Below, in pieces: positions 21,860 to 32,639 of a stretch of DNA of 57,372 nt. A model generated the notes under the pieces. The model saw only the letters and a program-made list of their open reading frames with translations, ran no database searches and was not told the DNA's origin. Within the stretch, counting starts at the first letter, position 1; each line of letters begins with the position of its first letter. Source of the stretch: Welwitschia mirabilis (Eukaryota; Gnetophyta; Gnetopsida; Welwitschiales). The translations under genes and the position numbers were made by a program. The DNA is taken from contig JBOZIK010000001.1 of assembly GCA_051453625.1 (NCBI GenBank), positions 109,524,273-109,581,644 of the forward strand, in the 5' to 3' direction.

Positions 21860-23660
21860 TCCTAGGTATTATACTTCTTTAGAAAAATAAAAACAAAACA
21901 AATAGAAAATAATCAATAAAATATAAAAGGTATACAGTCATTTTGAATAAAAATCAATTAGAGGTAAAAAGAGTAAAAGGATAAAACCTTAGTAGCACAA
22001 ACTTTAGAATATAAATAAGAGATGAAGAAGTACCAAATTTCATTAATAAAGTATATCTTATTAAGTCATCATAAATCATGGTTATCATTACATAATTAAT
22101 TCAAGGCACTATGCAAGGAATGAATCCAAGAAGTTTTTGAAGGATTTTTAAAATGCTTAGTAATATTAAGGAGATTCTTGACATCAAAATCATGATATGG
22201 ATTTCCATCAAGAAGATAAGTCTTTCCCTAGTTTAGAATTTTAAGAAATCCCAAGTCATACATTTAAAAAGAGTAATTATTAAAGGCATAAGGTAAAGTG
22301 GACATAATAGAAGAGGAAATGATATTACTTTGAGTGTTACATAGAAATTTTAAGAGGAAGAGATTGAGAGATATTAGGATTAGACTCTTGAAAATTATGG
22401 ATTTCATTAAAGACAAGAAAAGCGATGTGGCTTTGAGAATTAATTAATCATTCAAATTGAAAAAAATAGAGAAATGTTACCATTATTAAGATCACAATTT
22501 AATGTGTAAGTGGAAGTAGAAGGAAGGATGTTATTTGGAGTTTTAGAAGAAAGAACAAGTGGAGGAGATGGTAAAACATGGATAAAATCTTCAAGTTGAT
22601 TTGTTTCATTGGAATGAACAAGTCTATCCTCTATTTAGTTTGACTAAATCTCCATGGGTCCTTTATTATGTTTTTTTTCCATTGTTATCTTCATCATTAC
22701 TTTGTTAAATTATTTCTTCACTTTTCTCATTGTTGTCTTTTACTATATATTCCTTCTCTTATTGAGTATTGTTCTTATTCTCCATGTTGATGGATTCATC
22801 ATAAAGAAAAATATGCTCATCATCTTCTTCCTTAGTCTTATTTTATTCATCATTTTAATGCACATCATTATTATCCAAATTATTAGATTCATCAAAAAGA
22901 TCATAAAGAAAAATGTAGTCATTATCCTCATCATGGATTAAAAAATTTTAATTTTCAGCAAGAAACAACATCAATATTTCATCTAGATTTTCTAGTAGTG
23001 AATGGATGCTAGGAATATAATATAATATCTCAATATTATGATCTGATAAATAATCATCCTCATCCTTATTATTGAACAATTGAGAAAATTCATCATTGTC
23101 CTTCTTTTGGTTATATCCTAATGAGTAGAATGTTAAAATTTAATCTAAAATCTCATTTTATATTTTAAAGTATGAATTATTGCTACTTATTTCTAAGTTC
23201 TTCTCATTTTTCTTAAGATGGGATGTAGTAGAAAAATAAGATACATTTAAGAATGTTGTGTTCTAAAAGAACCTTGAGATAGTTGACTCTTTAACATAGT
23301 TTGTTAAAGTATCCCAATTAAATCTTCTAGGTTCTTACTTTGCTTTTCTAAACTCTTATAAATCATTTCTTTGATTAACTCAAAAAGTGAGTTTATTTCT
23401 TCTTCATTATAATTCATGGAAGATGGTTGGGATTTGCTAAAACAATTATAGGACGCTTCTCTAAATGAGGTGGAATCCCTAAAATGTTAAAAATCCTCAT
23501 TGTAATTTTTACATGAAGCCTAAAAGAAAGAGGGAAAAAATAGGGAGGTTGGAAGGAGGTAGGATCCCAATTCCTAATCCATCATTTAGTGTTGTCCACC
23601 CTCTTTCTGCAAAATTTTCTGGAATGGTGTTTTATTATTTTCCTTAAAAAATCTCATGTT
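21860..23660 (-). pseudogene. Decayed reading frame of E2: coiled-coil gag tail plus acidic region, identity unknown
   Basis: Read on the minus strand from about 23660. A likely coiled-coil at 23410-23290 (LFELIKEMIYKSLEKQ, then NLEDLIGIL) matches the gag tail of E1 and E3. After one frameshift a frame continues with few stops into strongly acidic sequence at 23110-22690, including FSQLFNNKDEDDYLSD, HDEDNDYIFLYDLFDE and EDDEHIFLYDESIN; the last two look like a repeated motif. Most stops are TAA/TAG, as expected if Gln codons decayed. Further on (22480-22080) open patches continue without a recognisable domain. There is no RT, protease or zinc knuckle. I do not know its function. The plus-strand hydrophobic frame 22654-22941 is its shadow. 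Confidence 0.45.
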
Positions 23661-23934
23661 TTTCATTTTCTTAGATTATATTTATCAAAGGATCTTTTTA
23701 TTACTATTTATAAAAATAGACAAGAGAAGGATGAAATAAAAAGAATTAATTAGGATGATAAGAAAGATAAGGTAAAGATTAAGTTCCACATGTCCCTACA
23801 TACTCAAAAAATGCATATAACTATCGCCTTGATTGTCATATGAATGATATAGTAGGATAATAACTTATTTAGAATAGATAATAAAAACTAAGAGAAAAAC
23901 AATTCATGAAAAAATAGAAACAAAAATGGCCAAC

Positions 23935-24150
23935 TATTGTTTGCTTCATCCTCTAGACGATAGAGAGGATGACATTCCATATATTACGCTACCAAAAAGT
24001 ATCAAAAATAGGAAAAAATAAATTGTAGAAAAAAATGAAAATCCTAGTTTTAAATTATCATATAATTGCATCATCTAGATAATGGAGGAGACAACAACGC
24101 ATTATCATGCTATGAACATAAAAAATTATGGAAAAAAATATGTGGAATCT
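23935..24150 (-). repeat. Leader tandem modules of E2 with GTCATC/GATGAC inverted repeats
   Basis: Two modules about 115 bp apart: tcatcctctagacgatagag (23949), followed by aggatgaca, and gcatcatctagataatggag (24068), followed by gagacaac. Each is followed by an A-rich stretch with aaaaa..atggaaaa words. The same arrangement lies in the E3 leader (54100-54410). These are non-coding and able to fold as short hairpins. Confidence 0.55.
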
Positions 24151-24243
24151 AAAAAAACATAGCACTACTTTAAATAAATAACCTAATTTGAAATCCAAGG
24201 TAGTTATTTATTAGAGTAATAATCCTCTAGCTCCTTATACTAT

Positions 24244-24261
24244 TTCTTAACAATAATACTA
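24244..24261 (-). promoter_or_regulatory. tRNA-Asp-type primer binding site of E2 (heavily decayed)
   Basis: TTCTTAACAATAATACTA, read against the complement of the canonical site, keeps 7 of 18 bases. All 11 differences are C-to-T or G-to-A. Position (3 bases from the LTR edge at 24265) makes the call; similarity alone would not. Confidence 0.65.
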
Positions 24262-24264
24262 AAA

Positions 24265-25519
24265 TGTTGAAATGTGTATTTGTGAATTTCTTAAGCCCTT
24301 AAGTAAAAACTTATCAATCACAAATACTTACACAAAATACTCACTAGTATAGTTGGTATTTAACCTAAATGTTATGATCCATTGAAGGTACTAAGCTTAA
24401 AGTTAGATAATTGATCTGGCAAAGTATCTTTGGTATTTTTCCATTTAAGTAAATGAAATAAGAATAATGAAGAAATACTATGCAAGATAAATGCTAATGC
24501 AATGCTTATAAATAAGATGTAAATAAAATAATACTGAGTAATAGATCTATTCAACTACCAATCTCTTATTACCAAGATTGATCCTTATAAAATAAATCAA
24601 TTAGGAAAAACTATTACTAAACCCTAAGTAACATAGGGGATAAGGCACATTGAATATAATATAATGGAATGCAACTATTATAGTTATGAATATGCAATAG
24701 GTGATGAAATGCAAGTACTAAATTAATAATATCAACCTATTGTAAGTTTCCCTTATGATCTCTATCGACTATAAAGTTGTCATAGAATTATAACCAACAT
24801 GAATCATAAGAGAGATACACATAATAAAATTAAATTAATTATTTCATTAATCTTAAATAAAAAATCCACCACAAAACATCAACACCTCAATTAAGGATAC
24901 ACAACCCAACACTAAGAAAGACATTTTTCTATAGCTAGGATGGATCTCTTGCTTTGTAATCTCCTATCATATGGATTTTAGGTACAAATGATGATTTTCA
25001 GAAATGAGGGAAAGGGATATTTATAGTTTTTACATAGACTTTTATGGAAATAAAATCATAGAAGTTAAAACGAAACCCTAACAATGCAAATGGATGCATA
25101 ACCCTATTACAAAGTTAGGTGCATTGGTTACATAAAAGAAATATCATCTTGACTATTATTTGGATGACCATGGGGATGATTATTAATTACAAAAGATGAC
25201 TCATTAGTTTTCCACGTCTATCCATGTCAACATTCATATTAGCTCTTTAACTAAACTGTTGGCTATGTGTATCATTTAGATGATCATGAGGACATAATCC
25301 CTTGAATCTTATAGCTAAGGGAAATTAGCCTTTTGGATCATTAGACTTCTTCTTAGAATGTTAAAAATTATAATTTGTATTAAATACCTCTAAATATGAT
25401 AAATATTACATGTTTTCACTGACTCTTCATAATCATTAAAACTCCATTAAAACTAATCTAATATTCTATAGAAGCACTTAATATACATCATCAAATATAT
25501 ATAATTTGACATTGCAACA
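24265..25519 (-). repeat. 5' LTR of E2 (1255 bp)
   Basis: It begins TGTTGAAATGTG and ends tttgacattgcaaca on the plus strand and pairs with 16887-18159. The minus-strand TATA-like CTATAAATAT lies at 25026-25017, the likely promoter, reading leftwards. Confidence 0.85.
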
Positions 25520-25524
25520 TTCAT
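25520..25524. repeat. Right target site duplication of E2 (TTCAT)
   Basis: Pairs with TCCAC at 16882-16886. After it the satellite resumes with atgtcccatagg, exactly what should follow ggtagtccac in a repeat unit. Confidence 0.65.
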
Positions 25525-26405
25525 ATGTCCCATAGGTATCCATAACCCATATCATTAGTGCATTTAGTAAATGAAATACTTTACAACATAAGAAAGTGTC
25601 ACTCTTTTACCTAGGTAGCTTACATTTCTCATAGATATCCACAAAATTTACATCATTAGATCATGGAGGAAATAAAACATTTTGTGGCATAAGAGGCATT
25701 ACTACTCTAAGTATGTAGTTTACATGACTTATAAAAATCCACCAAGTTCACATCATCATATCATTAATTAAATAAAGTAGTTTATAACATAAGGGAATGA
25801 TACTATTTTGATTAGAAATTTTAAATGATCCATGGGAATCCATAAAGTACACATCATCATATTACAAGAAAACTAAAGCAGTTTACAATACAAGTGAGCA
25901 CTACTATTCTAATTAGGTAATCCACATGAATCATAGGGATTCATAAAGTCCACATCATCAGATCATAGAGTAAATAAATAAATTTTCAACATAAGAAGGC
26001 ATGTATTTTAACTAAGAAGCTCACATAATCCATAGGAATATATAGAGTCCGCATCATCTAATCATGGTAAAAATTAATTATTTTGTAACATAAGTGGTTA
26101 CCATTATTCTGATTAAGCAGAATCTTAAGAGTCCACATCATTTGATCATAAAGAAGATAAAGTAGTTTCTAATACAAGAGGATGTTACTATTCTTATTAG
26201 GTAGCCTAGATGGCTTGTAAGAATCCAAAAAGTCCACATTATCAGATCATGAAGTAAATAAAGTAGTTTCCAACATAAGGAAGCATCATTATTCTAAGTA
26301 GATAAGTAATCCAAATGACCCATAGGAACTCATTGAGATCACATTATTGGCTCATGGATAAAATGAACTAGTTTTCAACATGAAAAGATGCTACTAATCA
26401 AATCT
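25525..26405. repeat. Right half of the ~100-bp tandem repeat array
   Basis: Unit markers lie at about 25544, 25643, 25744, 25844, 25945, 26045, 26129, 26230 and 26335: spacing 99-105, with one 84-bp unit from an internal deletion. Each unit has agtccacatcatcagatcat, aataaagtag, cataag and aggtagtcc-like words. About nine units. With the left half the array had about 14 units (1.4 kb) before E2 inserted. Confidence 0.85.
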
Positions 26406-26487
26406 CATTAGCTAAACTAATAGCATCATTAGCATTAAAACCACAATGGAATTCACAAAAGAATACATAAAAAAAAGGATAAGTATT
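26406..26487. other. Short unassigned spacer between satellite and solo Copia LTR
   Basis: About 80 bp, AT-rich, nothing recognised. It ends with TATTT (26484-26488), the likely target duplication of the solo LTR. Confidence 0.5.
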
Positions 26488-27890
26488 TGAAGAATCATTA
26501 AACTCAGAGGAAAGGGATGAATGAGTTCCACTAAATAAAAATTTAAACCTAATAATAGAGTAAAAATGTATAATGAAAATACCTTCTTAAGATGACATGA
26601 TTTCCCAATGTAGGTATGTCCACACATAAAGGGTAGCTTCTACTCACACTTTTAGATATTCTTAACTTATAAGAAAATAGTAAATTTTTAGTGCACCACT
26701 AACCTTAAAATAAGTGAGATCCTCCTCATAAGAAAGTACTCTTTTCCTTATAGGAAAATAGTGATTTTCACAAGGCATCACATACCTTACAATAATAATA
26801 GTCTTCTTCTAAGATATCACTCTTTTTCTTGTAAGGAAATAATGGTTTTCTAGATCATTAAAAGCCTTATAAGAAAAACACGTATTCACAGGCATTACTT
26901 TAAAATAAGCACCCGTACAAGGATTGTCTTATAATAACTTTAATAATCAAGAGTAAACTCATAACATTATTCAATCATAAGAGAGTTAAAAAATGTAGAA
27001 TCATAAATCCAGTACACCAATAAGCCTAAAGATGTAACTTTGAAGAGACTTGAGTTTCTTATGGTTGTTGTCATCATGAGCATAGATGAATGATGAAGAA
27101 ATGTAAAGATTTAAGAGGAAACTAAGAAAACAATGTAATCTTCTTTGCATAATCATATTTATGATTTTTTATAAGAAGTTCCTTTTATCCATGCAATCTT
27201 TACTCTATGCTTGATTTAATTATTGTGTGATAAAATTTTAAAGCCTATGTTTTCTTTAAGGTGCCAAGATTTTTTATTTGTTTCAAGACATGAAGCATTT
27301 ATACAATTGAAAAGAATCTAGCCATTTGAGCTTGAAAGATAGCTATTTAACTTTATAACCATTGTGCAATGGATATAAAACCTTATAGATGTCATTAGTG
27401 AACTTATCTAGATTTTGATGAAACTTGTTCTATATAATCCTTAGGCCTCCATGATCATAAATCCATGATGTATAAGTTAATAGATTTTCTAAAATATAAG
27501 ATAATAGTCAAAATTCAAATTGAATTTATTACATGTTTAGCTCAGCATAGATATCTTCAATCATGTAGATGTCTTTATCTGTATCTGTCTCAAATTTTAG
27601 CATAGTCATCTTTGATGAGGTAGTTATTGTTTAGCCTATGACTTGAATTTTAATACATCCAAGAGATCTTTAATTTTCTAGATTTATTCACTAGAGATGT
27701 CTTAAATTCTATAGATTTTTTATAATTATTGATTTTTCACTTTAACATCTAATTATTTTTGTAAGATATTATCTTTAAAGGTCCATCATCATCTGATGCT
27801 TATCAACATCTAATAATATTTTATTAACTTTTCTACACAATGATACAAAATATTTAACAAGTTAAATCATCAAAACTAGATTTATTAACA
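26488..27890 (-). repeat. Solo Ty1/Copia LTR related to E5, minus strand (about 1.4 kb)
   Basis: Reverse complement aligns with the E5 LTRs over the whole length. The start TGTTAATAAATC at 27890 leads into tttgatgatttaacttg. AGATGTCT-type words lie at 27540-27700, gaagctaccctttatgtgtg near 26635, and the end gagtttaatgattcttca at 26488. There is no primer site on one side and no polypurine tract on the other. TATTT occurs at both edges (26484-26488, 27891-27895), so this is a solo LTR left by LTR-LTR recombination. One terminal base is ambiguous. The frame 26412-26627 overlaps it and is not a gene. Confidence 0.75.
26666..26905 (-). repeat. About 81-bp tandem repeat inside the solo Copia LTR (three units)
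   Basis: Units start at about 26666, 26746 and 26828 (cttataagaaaatag, ccttataggaaaatag, cttgtaaggaaataatgg). The same unit occurs about once in the 5' LTR of E5 (29140-29230) and not in its 3' LTR. Confidence 0.7.
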
Positions 27891-27970
27891 TATTTTGTAA
27901 TAAAAAGTAAATTTTTTTCTTAGCAAACTAGATGGCCACATAAATAATTTAGGAAAAAATATTCTTATTA
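27891..27970. other. Spacer between solo LTR and E5, ending in TATTA
   Basis: 80 bp of AT-rich sequence. The last five bases TATTA (27966-27970) are the left target duplication of E5. Confidence 0.7.
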
Positions 27971-29367
27971 TGTTGGTAAAATTTTAGTTTTAATGATTCT
28001 ACTTATCAAATATATTATGCCATTATGTAAAGAAGTAAAATTGAAAAATACTAAATCATGAAAAGAATAAATCCAAACAAACCTCAAGTTTGTATTATAC
28101 AAAAGGTCTAGCTAGAAAAATAACTAAGGACATCTACATAGATGAAGATGTTTATGGAAAAGATATCTGTTACATCAAAGACATTTATTCTTAATATAAT
28201 TCATCATAAAGAAAGACATCTACATTGACAAATACATCTATACTGAAACAAAAATCTAAAATAGGTGAAAGACATTTATCAAAGTAAAGACATCTATGTT
28301 GATTTAATTATTGCAAGACATCTACATAGGTAAAGACATCTATACTAAATTGGAAGAGGTAACAACAATAAATTATATTTTTGAGAAATTATCCACATTT
28401 GAAGAAAGTAATCTTTACATGTTGGCTTCATAATTACCTAGGATCACATAAATTGTAGTTCAAGTTTCATTAGAATCTAGGCAGTTTTACATGAGATGTA
28501 TTCCATGTTGAATGTTTATGTGACAATAGACATCTACCATCTTGAAGATGTTTGTCCCAAAACTTTTAAAAAAATAAAATAGCCATTATGCAATAAATAA
28601 TCTTATCATTATTATACGTTATATGGTAGTTACATCTTTTCAAATGACTATCTTTCTAGGGAAACAATAAGAAAGATATAAAGGAATAAAGGGACAAGAA
28701 AAAAGGCTTGCACATGACAAATGAACACATGAAGAATTAGTATTATGTAGGAATCTTTTTAGCTATATTTTTTAAGGAACTACCTAGTGGACACATCATT
28801 AATTTATTGGCTCTTAAAAATTCGCATCAATTTGATATTTAATACTTGTGGATGATAACAAGAAGGAAGAACTCAAAAAAGTCATCAAAAAGATATCATT
28901 TTAGGCTTACTTTTTTCATTTATTATCATTATTTATTAAAACTAAATAAAATAACCATCATATTTTTGAATACATTTAGTATAAACCAATTTTTATTATC
29001 AAAACATAGGATCCATTGCTAGGGTTTCTATAATGTAAGATAACCCTTATATGGGTGTGCTTCTGTGAGTGCTTTTGAGCACATTTCTGTTATTGTTTTG
29101 TCAAATATCCCTGAGGGGCAAAAGTGCTATCTTAAGAGAAGCATCTTAATTTTATATAAGGTTGATGATGCTCAAAAACCACCATTTTTACAAGTTAAGA
29201 ATAACTATAGGTATGAGAGGAAGCTACCCTTTATGTGTGGATGTACTTAGGTTAAGAAACCACATTAATCTAGTAAGGTTTTTATTGTATAGTTTTTAAA
29301 TTATTTTTAGCTAAATTTATTTGTGTAGACCTTACTCACCCCTTCCCTTTGAGTTTAATGGTTCTCA
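27971..29367 (+). repeat. 5' LTR of E5 (1397 bp)
   Basis: It starts TGTTGGTAAAATTTTAG and ends tttaatggttctca. The first 600 bp carry about a dozen AGACATCT/AGATGTCT-like octamers. A TATA box TATAAAGG lies at 28677-28684. It has about 140 bp (29090-29230) not present in the 3' LTR. The open frame 29065-29250 falls in this extra piece and is not a supported gene. Confidence 0.88.
28677..28684 (+). promoter_or_regulatory. TATA box in E5 5' LTR
   Basis: TATAAAGG in the context agaaagatataaagg, kept in the 3' LTR as TATAAAAG at 38010-38017. It is the likely start of the U3/R promoter. Confidence 0.6.
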
Positions 29368-29369
29368 AG

Positions 29370-29381
29370 TGGTGTTAGAGT
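29370..29381 (+). promoter_or_regulatory. Initiator-Met tRNA primer binding site of E5
   Basis: TGGTGTTAGAGT matches the standard plant Copia site TGGTATCAGAGC at 9 of 12 positions, all differences transitions. It lies two bases after the LTR end. Confidence 0.85.
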
Positions 29382-29419
29382 GGGTAATTAAAAAAAGAAG
29401 TAACATCATTGAGTGAACT

Positions 29420-30420
29420 ATGGAAGGGATACGATCTGTTAGACCTACACTCTTTGATGAGATTAACTATACTTATTAGAAGACGAGGATGTTGGTGTAA
29501 TTATAGTCTTATGAGTTTTATAATTGACAAAGCATTAAAGATCATTACTAGAAATCTATAGAAACTACAATGGATGTTATGGGAAATTTCATTACATAAA
29601 TCAGGCCTATAATGGCCTAGGAGGATAAAGAAGAGGTATTTTTCATGTATAACGCAAAAGAAAAAATGCTCTTTACTCAGCTCTTATACTAGAGGAATTC
29701 AACAAAATAGATGGATGTAAAACTACATAAGAAACATGGAATGTTCTAGTAGGAACATATAAATGAATCTCAATTGTTAAGCAATTAAAACTTTTTATCT
29801 GAACAAATTAGTTTAAAAACCTAAAGATGAACAATGGCAAAAAAAAAATATATGAATACTTTACAAGAGTTTTCAACTTAGTGAATACTATATGTGATAA
29901 TGGTGAAAATGTTCCTGAGGCCAAGGTAATACAAAAGATCATTAGATCTTTAACTCTAGAATAAAGGACAAAGATAACAATCATGAAAAAATCAAGAGAG
30001 TTTAACTCAATGAAGATTGAAGAATTACAAAGTTCTCTAATGGATTATAAAATGAATCTTATTCAAGATGGTGCTTTAAAGTCACTAAAAATATAATACA
30101 AGTTTTAAAATAAAAAATAAAAGAAGGATCATATGGAGATGATTCTAAGAATGATGTGGAAAAATAACTTTCTTTCATCATAAGATGAGTTAAAGAACTT
30201 CTTTTACAAGAGAATAACAAAAAGGAGAACTATAAAAAATCATTTGGATTTTAATCTAAAGATAAGTCTAAAGGTAAGACTCCTAGTAGTTCTTCATTTT
30301 TTTTAAGTTTGATCTTTTCAAGTTAGAATGTTATATTTGTGAATGACATGGACACATAACCTTAAAATGTTATAGCTCCAATAGATTGTAGGAAAAAGAA
30401 CAAAATAAAAAGATCAAAAA
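29420..30420 (+). pseudogene. gag: Copia gag of E5, decayed
   Basis: Start Met at 29420 (MEGIRSVRPTLFDEINYTY), right after the leader, matches the usual beginning of plant Copia gag. The core follows with YNAKEKMLFTQLL, an EFNKIDGCKTT-like stretch (frameshifted, about 29695) and IEELQSSLMDYKMNL (30020). The zinc knuckle at 30329-30370 keeps all four ligands (Cys-X2-Cys-X4-His-X4-Cys), though a stop falls inside it. Gag would bind element RNA and form the particle. Confidence 0.78.
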
Positions 30421-31099
30421 AGAAGATATTTATTCATAAAGTGAGATGACGATAAGGATGCAACTAAAGTAGAAATATTTGATGATGAAAAATCTCATCC
30501 ATCTTACATGCCATTATACGTATCTAAAAGAAAGATAATAAAATAAAACAAGAATATAAATTAGATAGTAAAGATGAAACATGTATGAAACTTCAAGATA
30601 GGTATGAATTAATTTCTAAAGAATTCATTAAGTTGCAAAAAGTATGTGCTAAAATGAAAAGATTACTTCATTCTTGTGGACTAGGATATGAACCAAAAAG
30701 AGATTTGTATAATCATTTATCATCTAAAACCTTAACTCATAACTTTAATATTAGTAAATTAATGTATGAATTGAATCATGTTAGATAGGAATTTTTTGAC
30801 TTAAAAAAATCAACAAGAAGTTTATCCAAGGGAAGGAAACCTTAAACATCATGCTTGGACAATGAAAAAGCCCAAATTAATAAAAGTGGTCTAGGTTACA
30901 ATAGAGTAATCACTAGTACTTTATCTTCCTTATTTAACAAATGGAACTACAAACTAAGGTATGAGCATATAGTTTATACAAATAATATTATTTGTTATTA
31001 CTATTACAAATGAGGTCATTATCTATATAATTATTCAATTACATTAATAATGCCAAAAGTCTAAGAACTATGATATAATATTCTATGTAGGGTAAAATA
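30421..31099 (+). pseudogene. Spacer between gag knuckle and protease of E5, partly coding-like
   Basis: It contains a 67-codon open frame at 30585-30788 (YELISKEFIKLQKVCAKMK) with a likely helical or coiled-coil character. Copia elements usually have a poorly conserved gag-to-protease linker here. No domain was recognised. Confidence 0.4.
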
Positions 31100-32420
31100 A
31101 AGAAAATATGGATTCAAAAATCAAGACCAGCTTTATTAGCTCAGGTACCACTAAAAGCAGTAAAAAAACATGCCTAATATATTGATAGTGAGCATTTAAG
31201 ACATATGACTGGAGATAAATCCAAATTTTTCATTTTGATAAAGTAAGAGAAAGGAGTGATCATCTTTGGTGATAATATAGAGGAACCTATTAGAGGTATT
31301 AAAACCAATAAATGAGGTAATCTACCTAAGGTAAAATATGATTTCTTTATAGAAGGATTACAATATAATCTATTAAGTATTAGTCAATTATGTAATGAAA
31401 ACATTTTTATCACTTTTACCAAAGAAAATTATATTACTAAATAACATAACTTAACCAAAGTATTATTTGCTAGAATTATACGATCTATTGCCTAGATCAC
31501 TACTTTAAAAGAAATATTTAATAAGGAAACTCGGTATCTATTAAGTACTATAGGTGAAACAGAGGTATGACATAAGAAGCTAAGACACATAAAAAAGACT
31601 TTTTGGAAATCTTATCATTAAAATAAATGGTTAGAGAACTTTCTAATTTGTAAAGAATTAATAATCATATTTGTAAGGTGTGATAGAAAGAAAAGAAAAG
31701 AGGGGTAATATTTAATATGAAAAACAACATCATAACTAAACATATTTTAGATCTTTTACATCTTGGTATTATTGGTCCATCCCCTATAGAAAGACTTGGT
31801 ATGAAATGATATTATTTAACTGTTGTTAATGATTACTCTCATTTTACATGGATAGCCTTCCTTACACATAAGGATTTCTATAAGTTGTGAATTAGGTTAC
31901 ATAATCAAAAGAGGTACAAGATTAAGATAATAAGAAGTGATAATGGCATTGAATTTAAAAATGCAAAGTTCATAAAGGTTTGTAAATAATTTGGTATTTT
32001 TCATTAATTCTTTACTCTAAGAAATCCATAATCAAATGGAGTTACTAAAAGGAAAAATAGAGTTCTAAATAAAATGATGAGAATAATGATCCATGATAAA
32101 TAGATTTTTTATCATTTTTGGATAGAAGCCATCAATACTACATGTTACATTTTAAATCAAGCTCTAATAAGATGTTTTGATTCCAAAAATTCATATTAAT
32201 TATGGTTTGGTAAGAAACTATTAGTAAGTTATTTTCATATATGTTGATCAAAATGTTTCATCTTAAATGAAAAGAATAAGCTAAGAAAATTCAATTCCAA
32301 ATTTTATAATGTTTTTTTTTGAGTTATTCCATGGTTAGTAAAACCCATCAAGTGTTTAACAATAGAACTCATGTAGTATAGGAAATAATAAATGTTAAAA
32401 TAAATGATACTAACTTAACT
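31100..32420 (+). pseudogene. Copia protease remnant and integrase of E5
   Basis: The protease site at 31184-31192 reads Asp-Ser-Glu where the family has Asp-Ser-Gly, followed by HLRHMTGDKSKF. LQYNLLSISQLCNENIF follows (31360). The pre-integrase zinc region has KKLRHI (31578) and an IVRCDRKK-like cysteine word. The catalytic core is seen as LTVVNDYSHFTWIAFL (31818), IRSDNGIEFKNAKF (31930) with one core Asp, and the NPQSNGVTKRKNRVLNKM block (32025), where the last catalytic Glu is Lys (family: GVVERKNR). Integrase ahead of RT is diagnostic of Ty1/Copia. Confidence 0.78.
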
Positions 32421-32639
32421 TCTATCTATGTACAAGATGAATATATTCTTATACAAATTGATTAATCTCCTAGTAATCCTTAATTACAATCAGCAAGTGA
32501 GAAGGAGAAAGAAGAAGAAATAGATAAGGGAACTTATACAAACATAATCAGACTAAAGAGAAGTCACTCTACAAGCAATAGAGAGGTAGTATATATGATG
32601 ATATTTAAACTCAAAGCTATACTATGGAATTCTGTGGAT

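Larger units (their letters stand above)
16887..25519 (-). mobile_element. E2: minus-strand Gypsy of the E1 family, internally rearranged, with both LTRs
   Basis: Complete insertion of 8633 bp: 3' LTR 16887-18159, internal region 18160-24264, 5' LTR 24265-25519, and a 5-bp target duplication. The primer site, leader repeats, a gag-like coiled-coil and the integrase C-terminal module are present. RT, RNase H, protease and most of integrase were not found. In their place are a decayed acidic frame and unassigned sequence. It could not have moved without help after losing pol. The deletion may predate insertion (a non-autonomous subfamily) or follow it. Confidence 0.8.

Noticed and set aside
22654-22941. 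95-codon plus-strand hydrophobic frame suggesting a membrane protein
   Set aside because: It is antisense to the Asp/Glu/Asn-rich minus frame of E2; acidic codons read backwards give Ile/Leu/Phe.
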